Notes under the pieces: model-generated
Seen by the model: only the letters and a program-made list of their open reading frames with translations
Told to the model about the DNA's origin: nothing
Database searches by the model: none
In this document: positions 52,336 to 62,420 of the stretch, piece after piece
Numbering within the stretch: the stretch's first letter is position 1
Layout: every line of letters begins with the position of its first letter
Position numbers and translations under genes: made by a program
Assembly (NCBI GenBank): GCA_017464305.1
Contig: JAFUDS010000007.1
Span: 1 to 64,000 of the forward strand
Direction of reading: 5' to 3'
Source: Clostridia bacterium
GTDB taxonomy: Bacteria > Bacillota > Clostridia > Christensenellales > Aristaeellaceae
Length of the DNA: 64,000 bases

Positions 52336-53310
52336 CTATGAGTTCACCGCGTGGCAGGCCACAAAGTGTCCCGGCCCTGCTTCCTTCAGCTCGGGCACCT
52401 CCTGCTTGCACCGCTCGGTCGCGTAGGGACAGCGGGTGTGAAACCGGCACCCCGCCGGCGGGGCGATGGGGCTGGGCAGATCCCCCTCCAGGCCCACGGA
52501 TTCCTTTTGCCGCGCGGCCACGGGGTCCGGAATGGGCACGGAGCTCAACAGGCCCTGGGTGTAAGGGTGCAGCGGGTGGCTGTAGATTTCATCCGCTTCG
52601 CATTTCTCCACCAGCTGCCCCAGATACATTACGCCCACGTCATCGGAGACATATCTGACCATGGACAGATCGTGAGCGATGAACAGGTAGGTCAGACCCT
52701 GCTCCTCCTGGAAAGCCCGAAGCATGTTCACCACCTGGGCCTGGATGGATACATCCAGGGCAGAGATGGGCTCGTCGCAGATCACCAGCTCCGGATGCAG
52801 AATCAGCGCCCGGGCGATGCCCACCCGCTGCCGCTGGCCGCCGGAGAATTCATGGGCGTATCGGCCCGCGTGGTCCTGGTTCAGGCCCACCCGCGCCAGC
52901 ATATCGATGACCATTTCCCGCTCTTCTCCCCGGCTGGCACAGATATGGTGCGCCCGCAAGGGTTCCGCCACGATATCCTGAACGGTCATCCGGGCGTTCA
53001 GTGAAGCGTAAGGATCCTGGAAAATCATCTGCATTTTCCGCCGATGGGGCAGCATCTGCTTGGGGGTCAGGTGGGAGATCTCCTCCCCCTCCAGGAAAAT
53101 CCTTCCCGAGGTGGGCTCATATATGCGGATAATGGTCCGGGCACAGCTGCTTTTTCCGCAGCCGCTCTCCCCCACCAATCCCAGGGTTTTCCCCCGCTGG
53201 ATGGAAAAGCTTACGCCATCCACCGCGTGGACCATCTTTCCATGGCCCGCGGGGAAATGCTTTGTCAGGTTTTCTACTCGTAATACTTCCTGATCGGAGG
53301 CGGCGCTCAT
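52336..53310 (-). CDS. oppF: Oligopeptide transporter ATP-binding protein OppF, copy 1
   Basis: This 324-residue ABC ATPase is one of two that energise the importer. It has Walker A GESGCGKSS (about 44-52), signature FSGGQRQRVGIARAL (about 155), Walker B ELVICDEPISALD, and the C-terminal cysteine-rich tail CRFHTRCPYATERCKQEVP typical of OppF/DppF. The start at 53310 follows GGAGGG. The oppD1 gene just upstream overlaps it in an ATGA-type junction, so the pair is translationally coupled. Confidence 0.95.
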   Translation of the reverse strand: MSAASDQEVLRVENLTKHFPAGHGKMVHAVDGVSFSIQRGKTLGLVGESGCGKSSCARTIIRIYEPTSGRIFLEGEEISHLTPKQMLPHRRKMQMIFQDPYASLNARMTVQDIVAEPLRAHHICASRGEEREMVIDMLARVGLNQDHAGRYAHEFSGGQRQRVGIARALILHPELVICDEPISALDVSIQAQVVNMLRAFQEEQGLTYLFIAHDLSMVRYVSDDVGVMYLGQLVEKCEADEIYSHPLHPYTQGLLSSVPIPDPVAARQKESVGLEGDLPSPIAPPAGCRFHTRCPYATERCKQEVPELKEAGPGHFVACHAVNS

Positions 53311-54335
53311 GCGATTCCCTCCTTTCGCTGCTTTAGGGGATTGCCTTCCGCCGGCGCTTCCGGGTCCAGCAGCCAGCACATGCTGCGCCGGGTTTCCCCG
53401 GTAGCCACGCAGGGGGGCATCTCCTCCGTGCAGATTCTCATGGCATAGGGACAGCGGGGAGCGAAGGGGCAGCCCTTCGGCGGATGAATCATGTCCGGCG
53501 GCGAGCCGGGGATGGGCTGCAGCAGCTTCCCCTTATCCTGATTCATATCCGGGATGGAGGCCATAAGTCCCAAGGTATAAGGATGCATGGGGCGCTGGAA
53601 GATATCGATGATATCCGCCTCCTCCATGATCAATCCGCCATACATCACCGCCACGCGATCGCAAAGCTCCGCCACCACGCCCAAGTCATGGGTAATAAAC
53701 ATAATGCTCATCCCCATTTCCTTTTGCAGGGACCGCATCAGCTTTAGAATCTGATCCTGAATGGATACATCCAGGGCGGTGGTGGGCTCGTCCGCGATCA
53801 GCAGATCCGGCCGACAAGCCAGGGCCATGGCGATCATGACCCGCTGGCGCATTCCGCCGGAAAACTCATGAGGATAGGATTTCATCCGCTTTTCCGGCTC
53901 CGGAATCCGTACCATGCGGAACAGCTCCAGCACCTTCTCCCGGCGCTCCTCCTTGCTCATCTTGCGATGATGCTCCCAGAGCATCTCTCCCACCTGATCC
54001 CCCAGGGGAATCAACGGGTTCAGGGAGGTCATCGGGTCCTGAAAGATCATGGCGATCCGCTCGCCACGGATCGCTCGCATCTCCTTCCGGCTCTTCGTGG
54101 TCAGCTCCTCCCCGCCCAGGCGAATGGAGCCGGCGGTAACCTTTCCCGTCACCCCCAGCAGCTGCAGGATGGATAAGCTGGTTACGCTTTTCCCGCTGCC
54201 GCTTTCACCTACAATGCCCAGGGTCTTGCCCTTCTCTACGTCAAAGGATACTCCTCTTACCGCCTGCACTTCTCCATTGGAGGTCAGAAAGGATGTATGC
54301 AGATCCCGTACTTCTAAAATCGGTTCCATCACCAT
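53307..54335 (-). CDS. oppD: Oligopeptide transporter ATP-binding protein OppD, copy 1
   Basis: The 342-residue ABC ATPase pairs with OppF1. It carries Walker [10 protein letters not shown] (about 40-48), signature [15 protein letters not shown] (about 158), Walker [14 protein letters not shown] and the C-terminal tail [15 protein letters not shown] with four cysteines that usually holds a [4Fe-4S] cluster in these proteins. It overlaps oppF1 by four bases (ATGA). The GGAAGGG site precedes the start at 54335. Confidence 0.95.
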   Translation of the reverse strand: MVMEPILEVRDLHTSFLTSNGEVQAVRGVSFDVEKGKTLGIVGESGSGKSVTSLSILQLLGVTGKVTAGSIRLGGEELTTKSRKEMRAIRGERIAMIFQDPMTSLNPLIPLGDQVGEMLWEHHRKMSKEERREKVLELFRMVRIPEPEKRMKSYPHEFSGGMRQRVMIAMALACRPDLLIADEPTTALDVSIQDQILKLMRSLQKEMGMSIMFITHDLGVVAELCDRVAVMYGGLIMEEADIIDIFQRPMHPYTLGLMASIPDMNQDKGKLLQPIPGSPPDMIHPPKGCPFAPRCPYAMRICTEEMPPCVATGETRRSMCWLLDPEAPAEGNPLKQRKEGIA

Positions 54336-54349
54336 TCATCCCTTCCCTT

Positions 54350-55507
54350 TTATTTCTTGAGCTTTGGATCCAGCGCGTCCCGCAGCCCGTCGCCCACGAA
54401 GTTGAAGGCAAACATAATCAGGCAGATGACAATCGCCGGCAGGAACAGCTGATAGGGGTTCGTGCGCAGGGCGTCCGTGGCGTCGTTGCACATCGTGCCC
54501 AGGGAAGCCAAGGGCGGCGCGATCCCGATGCCGATAAAGCTCATGAAGGCTTCCATGAAAATGGCGCTGGGAATCAGCATCGTCACTGTGACCAGAATCG
54601 GTCCCATAGCGTTGGGAATCAAATGCCGGGTCAGAATCGTCCGGGTAGAGGAGCCAATGGTCTGCGCCGCCATGACGAATTCCTGATTCTTCAGGCTTAA
54701 CACCTGTCCCCGGACCACCCGGGCCATATCCACCCAATACACGCTGGACAGCGCGATGATGATGGAGAGCAGCCCATCGTCCAGACAGACCTTGATCAAA
54801 ATGACGTACAGGGTCAGGGGAATGGTGGAGATGATATCCACGATGCGCATCATGATGCTGTCCGTACGACCCCCCAGATATCCGGCGATGCCGCCATAGA
54901 AGATCCCGATAACCATGTTCACCAGGGCCGCGATGAAGGCCACCATCAGGGAAATCCGGGTGCCGTACATCAACCGGCTCAAAATATCCCGCCCCAGGTG
55001 GTCCGTGCCCAGAAGATAGGTCTTGTTCCATAACCGCTTGGTCTCGGAAATCCGGTTCCCCTCCGCGTCCTGGATGGCCGCGGGGGTCTGGGAATAATCC
55101 AGCGTCACGGTTAGTCCGTCCCCATAGGGATAGACCGTAACCTTGTTCGCCGCGTCATCCTTTCCCTTTCGGAGCTGCTGTACCAGATTCCCCTGCTCAT
55201 CCACCTCGACCACCTTCAACGCCTTGGTGATATACAGCCAATGGCCATCCGGCGCAGGATAAACCTGCAGCACCGCGGGAATATTCGCAAATTTCGTGTT
55301 CTGATCGTCGTAGCCATAGGGCGTAATGAACGGCCCCACCACCGCGAACAGGATCAGCACCGCGATAATGATCAACCCCAACAGCGCGGTGGGCTTGTGG
55401 CGGAAGCGAAACCAAACGTCCCCCGCAAAGGATCTTGGCTTGGAATACAGCCGATCCGCTTCCCCAATCCCAGACGCAACCCGCTCCCATTTACTGGCAG
55501 CCTGCAT
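54350..55507 (-). CDS. oppC: Oligopeptide transporter permease OppC, copy 1
   Basis: This 385-residue inner-membrane permease is of the DppC/OppC type. TM1 (LLGLIIIAVLILFAVVGPFI, about 43-62) is followed by an outward insert of about 105 residues (to about 170). After that come the conserved YLLGTDHLGRDILSRLMYG and the core helices. The docking loop is VMAAQTIGSSTRTILTRHLIPNAMG. Copy 2 has only a short loop at the same place, so the insert (VYPYGDGLTVTLDYSQTP and similar) may contact OppA1. It lies 14 bases before oppD1. Confidence 0.93.
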   Translation of the reverse strand: MQAASKWERVASGIGEADRLYSKPRSFAGDVWFRFRHKPTALLGLIIIAVLILFAVVGPFITPYGYDDQNTKFANIPAVLQVYPAPDGHWLYITKALKVVEVDEQGNLVQQLRKGKDDAANKVTVYPYGDGLTVTLDYSQTPAAIQDAEGNRISETKRLWNKTYLLGTDHLGRDILSRLMYGTRISLMVAFIAALVNMVIGIFYGGIAGYLGGRTDSIMMRIVDIISTIPLTLYVILIKVCLDDGLLSIIIALSSVYWVDMARVVRGQVLSLKNQEFVMAAQTIGSSTRTILTRHLIPNAMGPILVTVTMLIPSAIFMEAFMSFIGIGIAPPLASLGTMCNDATDALRTNPYQLFLPAIVICLIMFAFNFVGDGLRDALDPKLKK

Positions 55508-55530
55508 GGTAAAAAGCCCCTCCTTTTCCC

Positions 55531-56448
55531 TCAGTCATACTTGATCCGAGGATCGATCAGGCAATAGAACAGATCCACGATGAACACCATCGCGATCAAA
55601 AACGCCGCGTAGAAAACCGTCATACCCATGATCGTCGTATAATCCCGCTGGGTCACGCTGTTTACAAAATACCCGCCCATGCCCGGGATGGCAAAGATCT
55701 TCTCGATGACGAAGGAGCCCGTCAGCAGGTTGGCCACCGTCGGCCCCAGCACGGTGATCACGGGGATCAGGGCATTTCGCAGCGCATGCTTCAAAATCAC
55801 CCGAGTTTCGCTGATCCCCTTGGCCCGAGCCGTCCGAATATAATCCTGGCCCATGACGTCCAACAGGGAGGAACGCATCAACCGGGCCAGGAAGCTGACG
55901 GAATATCCCCCCATGGCAATGACCGGCAGGATGTAGCCCTGCCATTTGTCCACGCCGTAAACGGGGGTCCAGCCCAATTTGAAGGAAAAGAAATAAATCA
56001 GTCCCGTGGCGATAACGAAAGAGGGAATCGTCACTCCCACGGTGGCCAGCGCCATGACCAGCATATCCTGCCATTTCCCATTGCGCAGGGCGGAAATGAT
56101 CCCCATGGGGATGCTGGCGCAAAGCACAAACACCAGCGTTATGGCGCCCAGCTTCGCCGAATAGGGCAGGCCATTGGAAATGAAATCGTTGACGGTCTTC
56201 CCCTGATATTTGAAGGAAGGCCCCAGATCAAACCGCACCAGCCCCCGCATATAATCCAGGAATTGCTTCCAGAGGGGATCGTTCAGCTTGTACTTTTCGT
56301 TCAGAGCGTCCATGACCGCCTTGGATACCTGCTTGTCGCTGGTAAAGGGGCCGCCGGGAACCGCATGCATCAGCACGAAGGTCAACAGCGCGATTAAAAA
56401 CAGCGTTACGATCATCATCCCAATTCGTTTCACTAAAAACCGGGTCAA
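55531..56448 (-). CDS. oppB: Oligopeptide transporter permease OppB, copy 1
   Basis: The 305-residue permease begins with the N-terminal helix MTRFLVKRIGMMIVTLFLIALLTFVLMHAVPGGPF and has the EAA-type docking loop TARAKGISETRVILKHALRNALIPVITVLGPTVANLLTGSFVIEKIF (about 195-240). It pairs with OppC1 in the pore. The gene follows oppF2 by 57 bases, so the two transporters are probably read as one long transcript. No distinct promoter was seen in the gap. Confidence 0.95.
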   Translation of the reverse strand: MTRFLVKRIGMMIVTLFLIALLTFVLMHAVPGGPFTSDKQVSKAVMDALNEKYKLNDPLWKQFLDYMRGLVRFDLGPSFKYQGKTVNDFISNGLPYSAKLGAITLVFVLCASIPMGIISALRNGKWQDMLVMALATVGVTIPSFVIATGLIYFFSFKLGWTPVYGVDKWQGYILPVIAMGGYSVSFLARLMRSSLLDVMGQDYIRTARAKGISETRVILKHALRNALIPVITVLGPTVANLLTGSFVIEKIFAIPGMGGYFVNSVTQRDYTTIMGMTVFYAAFLIAMVFIVDLFYCLIDPRIKYD

Positions 56449-56505
56449 GATCGTCTCCTCCTTCCGCGAAAATCAGCCTTTGCCTTTCGAATCCATCGGC
56501 CTCTT

Positions 56506-57444
56506 TCACTGTTTCTGCCATCTCCGGATGTCTTCGTCCGTCCCCAGCACCGTGTGAGTTCCGCCCACGTTGTGCTCCGTGCCCGCGGCATAATCCAGGC
56601 CGCTGGAGGCATAATCATAGGTGATGGCCTTCCGGCGCTTTTCCACCTCCGGGTTCGGATGGGGAATTGCGCTCAGCAGGGATTTGGTGTAGGGGTGCAC
56701 GGGATTGGAAAAAATCTCTTCCTTCGTGCCCGACTCCACCATGTATCCCAGATGCAGCACGCCAATCCGGTCCGAAATGTACTTCACCATGCTCAGGTCA
56801 TGGGCGATGAACAGATAGGCGCAGTGGGTCTCCTCCTGAATATCCCTCATCAGATTGACCACCTGGGCCTGAATGGACACATCCAAGGCGGAGATGCATT
56901 CGTCCGCGATGATCAGCTTCGGGTTCATAATCAGCGCCCGGGCGATGCCCACCCGTTGGCGCTGTCCGCCGGAGAACTGATGGGGATATCTGGCAGCATG
57001 CTCCGGGCTCAACCCCACCTTCTTGAGCATATCACCGATCAAGGCCTGCCGCTCCTGTTTGGAAGCGCCAATATGATGGATCTCCAACCCTTCGCCGATG
57101 ATATCCTCTACCTTTTTCCGCGGGTTCAAGCTGGCCATAGGGTCCTGGAAGATCATCTGCATATCCTTCCGCAGCATCTCCCGGGTTTTCCCATCCAGCT
57201 TTCCCGTAATATCCTGCCCCTGAAACAGCATCTGCCCCCCGGTGGGGTTATACAGCCGAATCACGCTGCGGCCAATGGTGGTTTTCCCGGAGCCGCTCTC
57301 CCCCACCAGCCCATAGGTTTCCCCCGGGCGGATATAGAAGGAAACGCCGTTTACCGCCTTCACCGTGAAGGATCGGGAAATGGGAAAATGCTGCACCAAA
57401 TTCTGTACCTGGAGCAAGGGCTCCTTCAGATTGATTTCGCTCAT
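56506..57444 (-). CDS. oppF: Oligopeptide transporter ATP-binding protein OppF, copy 2
   Basis: This 312-residue ATPase has Walker A GESGSGKTT (about 44-52), signature FSGGQRQRVGIARAL (about 155) and Walker B KLIIADECISALD. Its C-terminus is atypical. The usual cysteine-rich tail of OppF (CxFxxRCPxA) is replaced by RKAITYDYASSGLDYAAGTEHNVGG, without cysteines. The start at 57444 is a four-base ATGA overlap with oppD2. A longer open frame is not used. It forms a transporter with the upstream permeases. Confidence 0.93.
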   Translation of the reverse strand: MSEINLKEPLLQVQNLVQHFPISRSFTVKAVNGVSFYIRPGETYGLVGESGSGKTTIGRSVIRLYNPTGGQMLFQGQDITGKLDGKTREMLRKDMQMIFQDPMASLNPRKKVEDIIGEGLEIHHIGASKQERQALIGDMLKKVGLSPEHAARYPHQFSGGQRQRVGIARALIMNPKLIIADECISALDVSIQAQVVNLMRDIQEETHCAYLFIAHDLSMVKYISDRIGVLHLGYMVESGTKEEIFSNPVHPYTKSLLSAIPHPNPEVEKRRKAITYDYASSGLDYAAGTEHNVGGTHTVLGTDEDIRRWQKQ

Positions 57445-58550
57445 AGGTATTTCTCCGCCTCCTTCCTGGCCCGGGCCAAGCGCGCCACCAGCTCCGGCGG
57501 CATCTCCACCTTCGGCGCGTCCGGATGCAGCAGCCAGGTCGCCGCCCAATGAGTCGGGCTGATCTGGAACAGCGGCGGCTCCGCTTTTTCATCGATCGCC
57601 AGGGCGAACTGGTTCCGGGCCGCAAACGCGTCTCCCTTGGGCTCCCGCAGCAGGTTCGGTGGGCTGCCAGGAATGGAATACAAGCGGTCATCATCGGTTT
57701 CCAGGTCTGGCATGGCGGAAAGCAGGCCCCAGGTATAGGGATGCTTGGGCTCGAAGAAGATCTCGTTTACATTGCCCACTTCCACGATTTTGCCAGCGTA
57801 CATGACGTCCACATAGTCCGCCACCTTTGCCACCACCCCCAGGTCATGGGTAATATAAACCACGCTCAAGCCCATCTTCTGCTGAATTTCCATAATCAGC
57901 TCCAGGATTCTCGCCTGAATCGTCACATCCAGGGCGGTGGTGGGCTCGTCGCAGATCAGGATATCCGGGTTCGCGCTCAGGGCAATGGCGATAACCACCC
58001 GCTGCCGCATGCCACCGGACAGCTGGTGCGGATAATTCTTGAAGCGCTTCTCCGCGTCCGGAATGCCTACCAGCTCCAGCAGCTCCAGCGCCCGGGCTTT
58101 TGCCGCCTCCTTGTCCATCTGCAGATGCAGAAACATGCTTTCCATGATCTGCTTCCCAATGGTCATGGTGGGGTCCAGGCTGGTCATGGGGTCCTGAAAC
58201 ACCATGGCGATGCGCTGCCCGTTGAAATTCTGCCGCAGCTGTTTCTTCGGCAGCTTCAGCAAATCTACCGTCGCTTCCTGCCCCTTCTCGTCCGTGTAGG
58301 TATACAGAATTTCCCCGCTGTTGACGGTGGCATTGCTGTCCAGCAGCCCCATCACCGCCTTCATAGTCACGGATTTCCCGGATCCGCTCTCCCCCACGAT
58401 GGCCACAGTTTCGCCTTTGCACAGGTCCAAATTGACCCCACGGATCGCATGAATGGTGCCCGCGTTGGTCTGGAAGGAGATATCCAGATTTTTGATGTCC
58501 AGGATTTTCTTATTCGCGGAGGGATTCCCTACGACCTTAGCTTCGCTCAT
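57441..58550 (-). CDS. oppD: Oligopeptide transporter ATP-binding protein OppD, copy 2
   Basis: The 369-residue ATPase has Walker [10 protein letters not shown] (about 53-61), signature [15 protein letters not shown] (about 172) and Walker [14 protein letters not shown]. The C-terminal tail, [15 protein letters not shown], lacks the usual CxFxxRCPxA cysteines seen in copy 1. Both ATPases of this transporter therefore lack the metal-binding tail. It follows oppC2 by 13 bases and overlaps oppF2 by 4. Confidence 0.93.
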   Translation of the reverse strand: MSEAKVVGNPSANKKILDIKNLDISFQTNAGTIHAIRGVNLDLCKGETVAIVGESGSGKSVTMKAVMGLLDSNATVNSGEILYTYTDEKGQEATVDLLKLPKKQLRQNFNGQRIAMVFQDPMTSLDPTMTIGKQIMESMFLHLQMDKEAAKARALELLELVGIPDAEKRFKNYPHQLSGGMRQRVVIAIALSANPDILICDEPTTALDVTIQARILELIMEIQQKMGLSVVYITHDLGVVAKVADYVDVMYAGKIVEVGNVNEIFFEPKHPYTWGLLSAMPDLETDDDRLYSIPGSPPNLLREPKGDAFAARNQFALAIDEKAEPPLFQISPTHWAATWLLHPDAPKVEMPPELVARLARARKEAEKYL

Positions 58551-58563
58551 GTCCTTTCCCTCC

Positions 58564-59595
58564 TTACATATCTTCCAGCTTCGGCGCTAAGGCTTCCCGC
58601 AGCCCATCGCCGATGAAGTTGAAGCCCAGCATCAGCAGCGCCAGCACCAGAATGGGCGGCAGAATCTGATAGGGCAGCGTCGTAATGTTGTTGAATCCAT
58701 CCTCAATCAAGGTACCCACCGAGCACTGCGGTAGGGCAATACCTACGCCCACAAAGCTCAGGAAGGCTTCCGTGAAGATGGCCGTGGGGATGGAGAACAT
58801 GACCTGGGTAATAATGGGCCCGATGGTGTTGGGCAGAATCTGTTTAAAGATGATATGCCCGTTCCGCGCCCCCAGGGTCCGGCTGGCCAGTACATATTCC
58901 TGTTCCTTCGTCTTGAGCATCTCCGCCCGGGCGATTTTGCTCATGCCGATCCATTCCGTCAGCAGCAACGCCACAATGACCAGCCCCATGCCCTTAGGCA
59001 TGAAGATGGCCAGCACGGAGACGATGACCAGCCGGGGAACAGAGTTGGCGATTTCCACAAAGCGCTGCATGATCTGATCCGTCACTCCGCCGAAATATCC
59101 CGAAATCAGGCCATAGCTCATGCCGATCAGCATGTCGATAAAGATGGTTACAAAGGCGATGATCAGGGAGACCCGCGCACCATACCAGGTTCGGGTCCAC
59201 AGATCCCGCCCCAAATCGTCCGTGCCAAAAAGGAAGGTCAGATCAGCGAAATCGTCCTCATAGCTCTCGCCGGTGAGCATTTGGTGCAAGGCCGGGATGC
59301 GGGGGGCAATTCCCTTCGCCACCACCTTTTTGTTGTTCTCATTCCGGAAGGACACGATGTCCCGATAGCCGTAGCTGTTGATCATCGGGCCAAAGATGCT
59401 CAGCAGGATGATGGCCACGATGATAATCAGCCCAATGACCGCCTTCTTATCCTTGAAGAAATGAATCGCGACGCCCTTCCAATAGCTGATGGAGGCAAAG
59501 TTTTTGTCCGTAGCGATATCCCGATCCGGCAGGAAGGTGAAATCGCCAGGCTGAGGCACATAGCCGCTCTTGTTTCCATTCACCTGCATTTCCAT
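58564..59595 (-). CDS. oppC: Oligopeptide transporter permease OppC, copy 2
   Basis: This 343-residue membrane protein has an N-terminal cytoplasmic tail of about 45 residues and TM1 AVIGLIIIVAIILLSIFGPMI. A medium loop and FGTDDLGRDLWTRTWYGARVSLI follow, then the remaining helices with the docking loop SRTLGARNGHIIFKQILPNTIGPIITQVMF. It overlaps the oppB2 stop by one base (TAATG). With OppB2 it forms the pore. Confidence 0.94.
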   Translation of the reverse strand: MEMQVNGNKSGYVPQPGDFTFLPDRDIATDKNFASISYWKGVAIHFFKDKKAVIGLIIIVAIILLSIFGPMINSYGYRDIVSFRNENNKKVVAKGIAPRIPALHQMLTGESYEDDFADLTFLFGTDDLGRDLWTRTWYGARVSLIIAFVTIFIDMLIGMSYGLISGYFGGVTDQIMQRFVEIANSVPRLVIVSVLAIFMPKGMGLVIVALLLTEWIGMSKIARAEMLKTKEQEYVLASRTLGARNGHIIFKQILPNTIGPIITQVMFSIPTAIFTEAFLSFVGVGIALPQCSVGTLIEDGFNNITTLPYQILPPILVLALLMLGFNFIGDGLREALAPKLEDM

Positions 59596-60545
59596 TAAGC
59601 GTCACCAGCCTTTCCCTGAACCCGAATCCGGGGATCCAAAATGCCGTAGAGAATATCCACCACCAGCATGATGCCGATATACAGCGTGGAATACAGAATG
59701 CCCAGCGCCAGCACATAATTGTAATCGATGCCTTCGCCGGTAATGGCGTCCACCATCAGCTTGCCGATGCCGTTGATGCCATAGATTTTTTCCACCACCA
59801 AAGCGCCTGTCAGCAGGTCCACGATCAGGGGCGCCAAAACCGTCACGATGGGAATCAGCGCGTTGCGCAGCACATGCCGCCGGACCAGGCTGTTACCATA
59901 CAGGCCCTTCGACTCCGCCAGGCGCACATAATCGCTGTCCATGACCTCCACCATCTCGTTCCGGGTAAACCGGGCGATGGTGGAAAGCGTAAACAGGCTC
60001 AGGGACAGGGAGGGGATAATGGAGGAAAAGAGGAACCGTTTTGCGTCGAAGAAATAAGGGAAGAAGGGAATCTTGAAGCTGAAATAATATTGCAGGAAGA
60101 TCAAAAACACGTAGGACGGCACGCATACCCCGATGATGGAAAGCACCGTGCAGAACCCATCCAGAAATTTCCCCTTATGCAGCGCCGCCGTAATGCCCAG
60201 GATCAGCCCCAGGGCGGTGCCAATCAGGATGGCCAAGCCGCCAATCCGGAAGGAATTGGACATACAGGAGGAGAGCACCGTATTGATCGGCACCCCGTAA
60301 TACAGGGAGGTTCCGTTACCAAAATCCCCCTCCAGCAGCAGCTTGCGAATATAATCCACAAACTGCACCAGGATCGGGTTATCCAGCCCCATCTCCGCCC
60401 GTTTGTTCGCGATCTGATCCGCACTCATCCGCTCCGAGGGGAAGGGATTGCCAGGCATAATTCGAACCAGCAAGAACAGCAGAAAAGTGATGATCAGCAG
60501 CGTCAAAAGCGCCATGCCAACCCGCTTCAGGATATACTTTGTCAT
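59595..60545 (-). CDS. oppB: Oligopeptide transporter permease OppB, copy 2
   Basis: The 316-residue permease begins MTKYILKRVGMALLTLLIITFLLFLLVRIMPGNPF and shows the docking loop RLAESKGLYGNSLVRRHVLRNALIPIVTVLAPLIVDLLTGALVVEKIY (about 205-252). It is separated from its binding protein gene by a strong hairpin and overlaps oppC2 by one base. Confidence 0.95.
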   Translation of the reverse strand: MTKYILKRVGMALLTLLIITFLLFLLVRIMPGNPFPSERMSADQIANKRAEMGLDNPILVQFVDYIRKLLLEGDFGNGTSLYYGVPINTVLSSCMSNSFRIGGLAILIGTALGLILGITAALHKGKFLDGFCTVLSIIGVCVPSYVFLIFLQYYFSFKIPFFPYFFDAKRFLFSSIIPSLSLSLFTLSTIARFTRNEMVEVMDSDYVRLAESKGLYGNSLVRRHVLRNALIPIVTVLAPLIVDLLTGALVVEKIYGINGIGKLMVDAITGEGIDYNYVLALGILYSTLYIGIMLVVDILYGILDPRIRVQGKAGDA

Positions 60546-60611
60546 CTTGATTTCACTTTCTTCTTCCTATCATTTTACCATCTTCAGGGTCACGCCCCCG
60601 AAAATGATCCG

Positions 60612-60653
60612 AAAAAAACCAGTCAGAGCGGTCCCCTAAGACCGCTCTGACTG
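60612..60653 (-). terminator. Attenuator between oppA2 and oppB2
   Basis: On the minus strand a perfect 14-base stem, CAGTCAGAGCGGTC and GACCGCTCTGACTG, is followed by seven T residues. It would end most transcripts after the binding protein gene and let only a minority reach the permease and ATPase genes. Confidence 0.88.
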
Positions 60654-60670
60654 AAAATGAACTGGATCAA

Positions 60671-62311
60671 TTACTTCGTAGCGTTCTTATACACACGGTT
60701 CAGCGCCACAGGATGGAACGCAACGCCTTCCACGCCTTCGGAGATCAGGTTCGCGTTGGCCTTGGTGTACAGGGGCGCGATGACCGCTTCCTGCATGACC
60801 AGGGTTTCCGCCTGCAGCATCGCTTCCCAGCGGGCATCATAATCGGTGATGTAGGCGCCGGTGGTGCAATCCGCGATCAGCTGATCGTATTCCGCGTTGG
60901 ACCAGAAGCCGTAGTTGTTGGAGTTGTTGGTGATCCACATGCCCAGATAGGTCATCGGGTCGGCGTAGTCAGGGCCCCAGCGGGTCAGCGCAATGTCGTA
61001 GTTATCATTCTGCATCTTGTCCAGACGCTCGGTCTTGGTCATGCTCTGCAGATTGATGGTCACGCCGGGCAGCAGGTCTTCCACATCTTCCTTGATGGCC
61101 TGAGCCACCTTGGCCACTTCGTCGCCCTCGTTGGAGCCATAGATCATGGTAAAGGTGAACTCTTCGCGGCCCAGCTCTTCCTGCGCGGCGGCCAGATATT
61201 CGGCAGCCTTGTCAGGATTGAAGCCTACATAATCCGCAAAGCGGGTCTGATCAGCGGAGAAATCCTCGCCGGTGGTGGCGCTGGCAGCGAACTGCGGGGG
61301 CACCGCGGTATAGGTGGCCAGGGAGCCATCCATCACGTAGTTATCCACCAGGTTGTCCCGATCGATGGCGTTGGAGATAGCCAGGCGCAGATTCGCGTTG
61401 GCCAGGGCGCCGTTATCAGCGTTCTTTTCGGTCTGGCTGAAGGACAGGTACCACATGTAGCCAGCACCGGTCACGGTCAGCTTGGAGGACAGATCCGCGT
61501 CCTTTTTCGCCGCGTCTACCTGGCTGCCGTTGATCATAACGATATCCAGGGTGCCGGAGCGGAAAGCGGTCAGCGCGTTGTCAGAGGAACCAACCACCTG
61601 ATAGTTGATGCCCGCCAGCTTCACGTTCTCCGCGTCCCAGTAATCAGCGTTCTTCTTTACGCTGAAGCTGGCCGCGCCGGGAGTGTAAGCTTCCAGGGTG
61701 AAGGCGCCGTTGCTCAGGAAGGTTTCCGGGCTGGTACCATAGGCTTCGCCCACGCTGTTGTAGAATTCCTCATTGATGGGATAGAAGGTGGGGAAATACA
61801 TCAGGCTGGGGAAGAAGGACACAGGCACTTCCAGCTCGACCACGAAGGTCTTGTCGTCCTCCGCCTTGACGGCCAGGGTCTCGGGATCCGCGCCGTCATG
61901 AATGATCGCGGCCGCGCCCTTGATGTTGCCGATTTCGTCCAGCATGTAGGCATATTCGCCAGCTTCCTTGGCGATCCGCCGCCAGGCGAATACAAAGTCG
62001 TTGGCGGTCACAGCCGCGCCGTTGGTCCACTTCGCATCCCGCAGATGGAAGGTATAGGTCAGTCCATCGTCGGACAGGTCATAGCTCTCCGCCAGGGCGG
62101 GGATCGCAGCGCCTTCGTCGTCCATCTGAGTCAGACCGTCAATGCAGTCTGCGATGACTTCGAAGGAATCGCCGTCAGTCGCCAGGTTGGTGTCCAGGCT
62201 CATGACGTTGGAGCTCAGCATCACGCCCAGATAAGCATCTTCCGCGGAAGCGAAAGAAACAACGCTCATCAGCATGACGGCTGCCAGAATCAGGGAAAGA
62301 ATCTTTTTCAT
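60671..62311 (-). CDS. oppA: Oligopeptide-binding protein (SBP family 5), copy 2
   Basis: The 546-residue protein has a signal peptide (MKKILSLILAAVMLMSVVSFASA) and family 5 segments: SSNVMSLDTNLATDGDSFEV, then ESYDLSDDGLTYTFHLRDAKWTNGAAVTANDFVFAWRRIA, and a C-terminal AVIAPLYTKANANLI. It captures peptides for the OppB2-C2-D2-F2 importer. No lipobox Cys is present. It is first in the array, behind a TTTACA-17-TATAAT promoter, and followed by a strong attenuator. Confidence 0.94.
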   Translation of the reverse strand: MKKILSLILAAVMLMSVVSFASAEDAYLGVMLSSNVMSLDTNLATDGDSFEVIADCIDGLTQMDDEGAAIPALAESYDLSDDGLTYTFHLRDAKWTNGAAVTANDFVFAWRRIAKEAGEYAYMLDEIGNIKGAAAIIHDGADPETLAVKAEDDKTFVVELEVPVSFFPSLMYFPTFYPINEEFYNSVGEAYGTSPETFLSNGAFTLEAYTPGAASFSVKKNADYWDAENVKLAGINYQVVGSSDNALTAFRSGTLDIVMINGSQVDAAKKDADLSSKLTVTGAGYMWYLSFSQTEKNADNGALANANLRLAISNAIDRDNLVDNYVMDGSLATYTAVPPQFAASATTGEDFSADQTRFADYVGFNPDKAAEYLAAAQEELGREEFTFTMIYGSNEGDEVAKVAQAIKEDVEDLLPGVTINLQSMTKTERLDKMQNDNYDIALTRWGPDYADPMTYLGMWITNNSNNYGFWSNAEYDQLIADCTTGAYITDYDARWEAMLQAETLVMQEAVIAPLYTKANANLISEGVEGVAFHPVALNRVYKNATK

Positions 62312-62376
62312 GCAGGGTCATCCTTTCTAATGAAATAAAATCATTGTGCAGCGGCTTACCGCTTTCACAAGGTGCT

Positions 62377-62405
62377 ATTATAGAGTTCCACTTTACCTTT
62401 GTAAA
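62377..62405 (-). promoter_or_regulatory. Promoter of the opp array
   Basis: On the minus strand TTTACA (62400-62405), 17 bases, TATAAT (62377-62382) lies 65 bases upstream of oppA2. It probably drives all ten opp genes, thinned by the hairpin at 60612. A small hairpin (AGCGG-CCGCT) lies in the leader. Confidence 0.82.
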
Positions 62406-62420
62406 GCGATAAACATTGAA

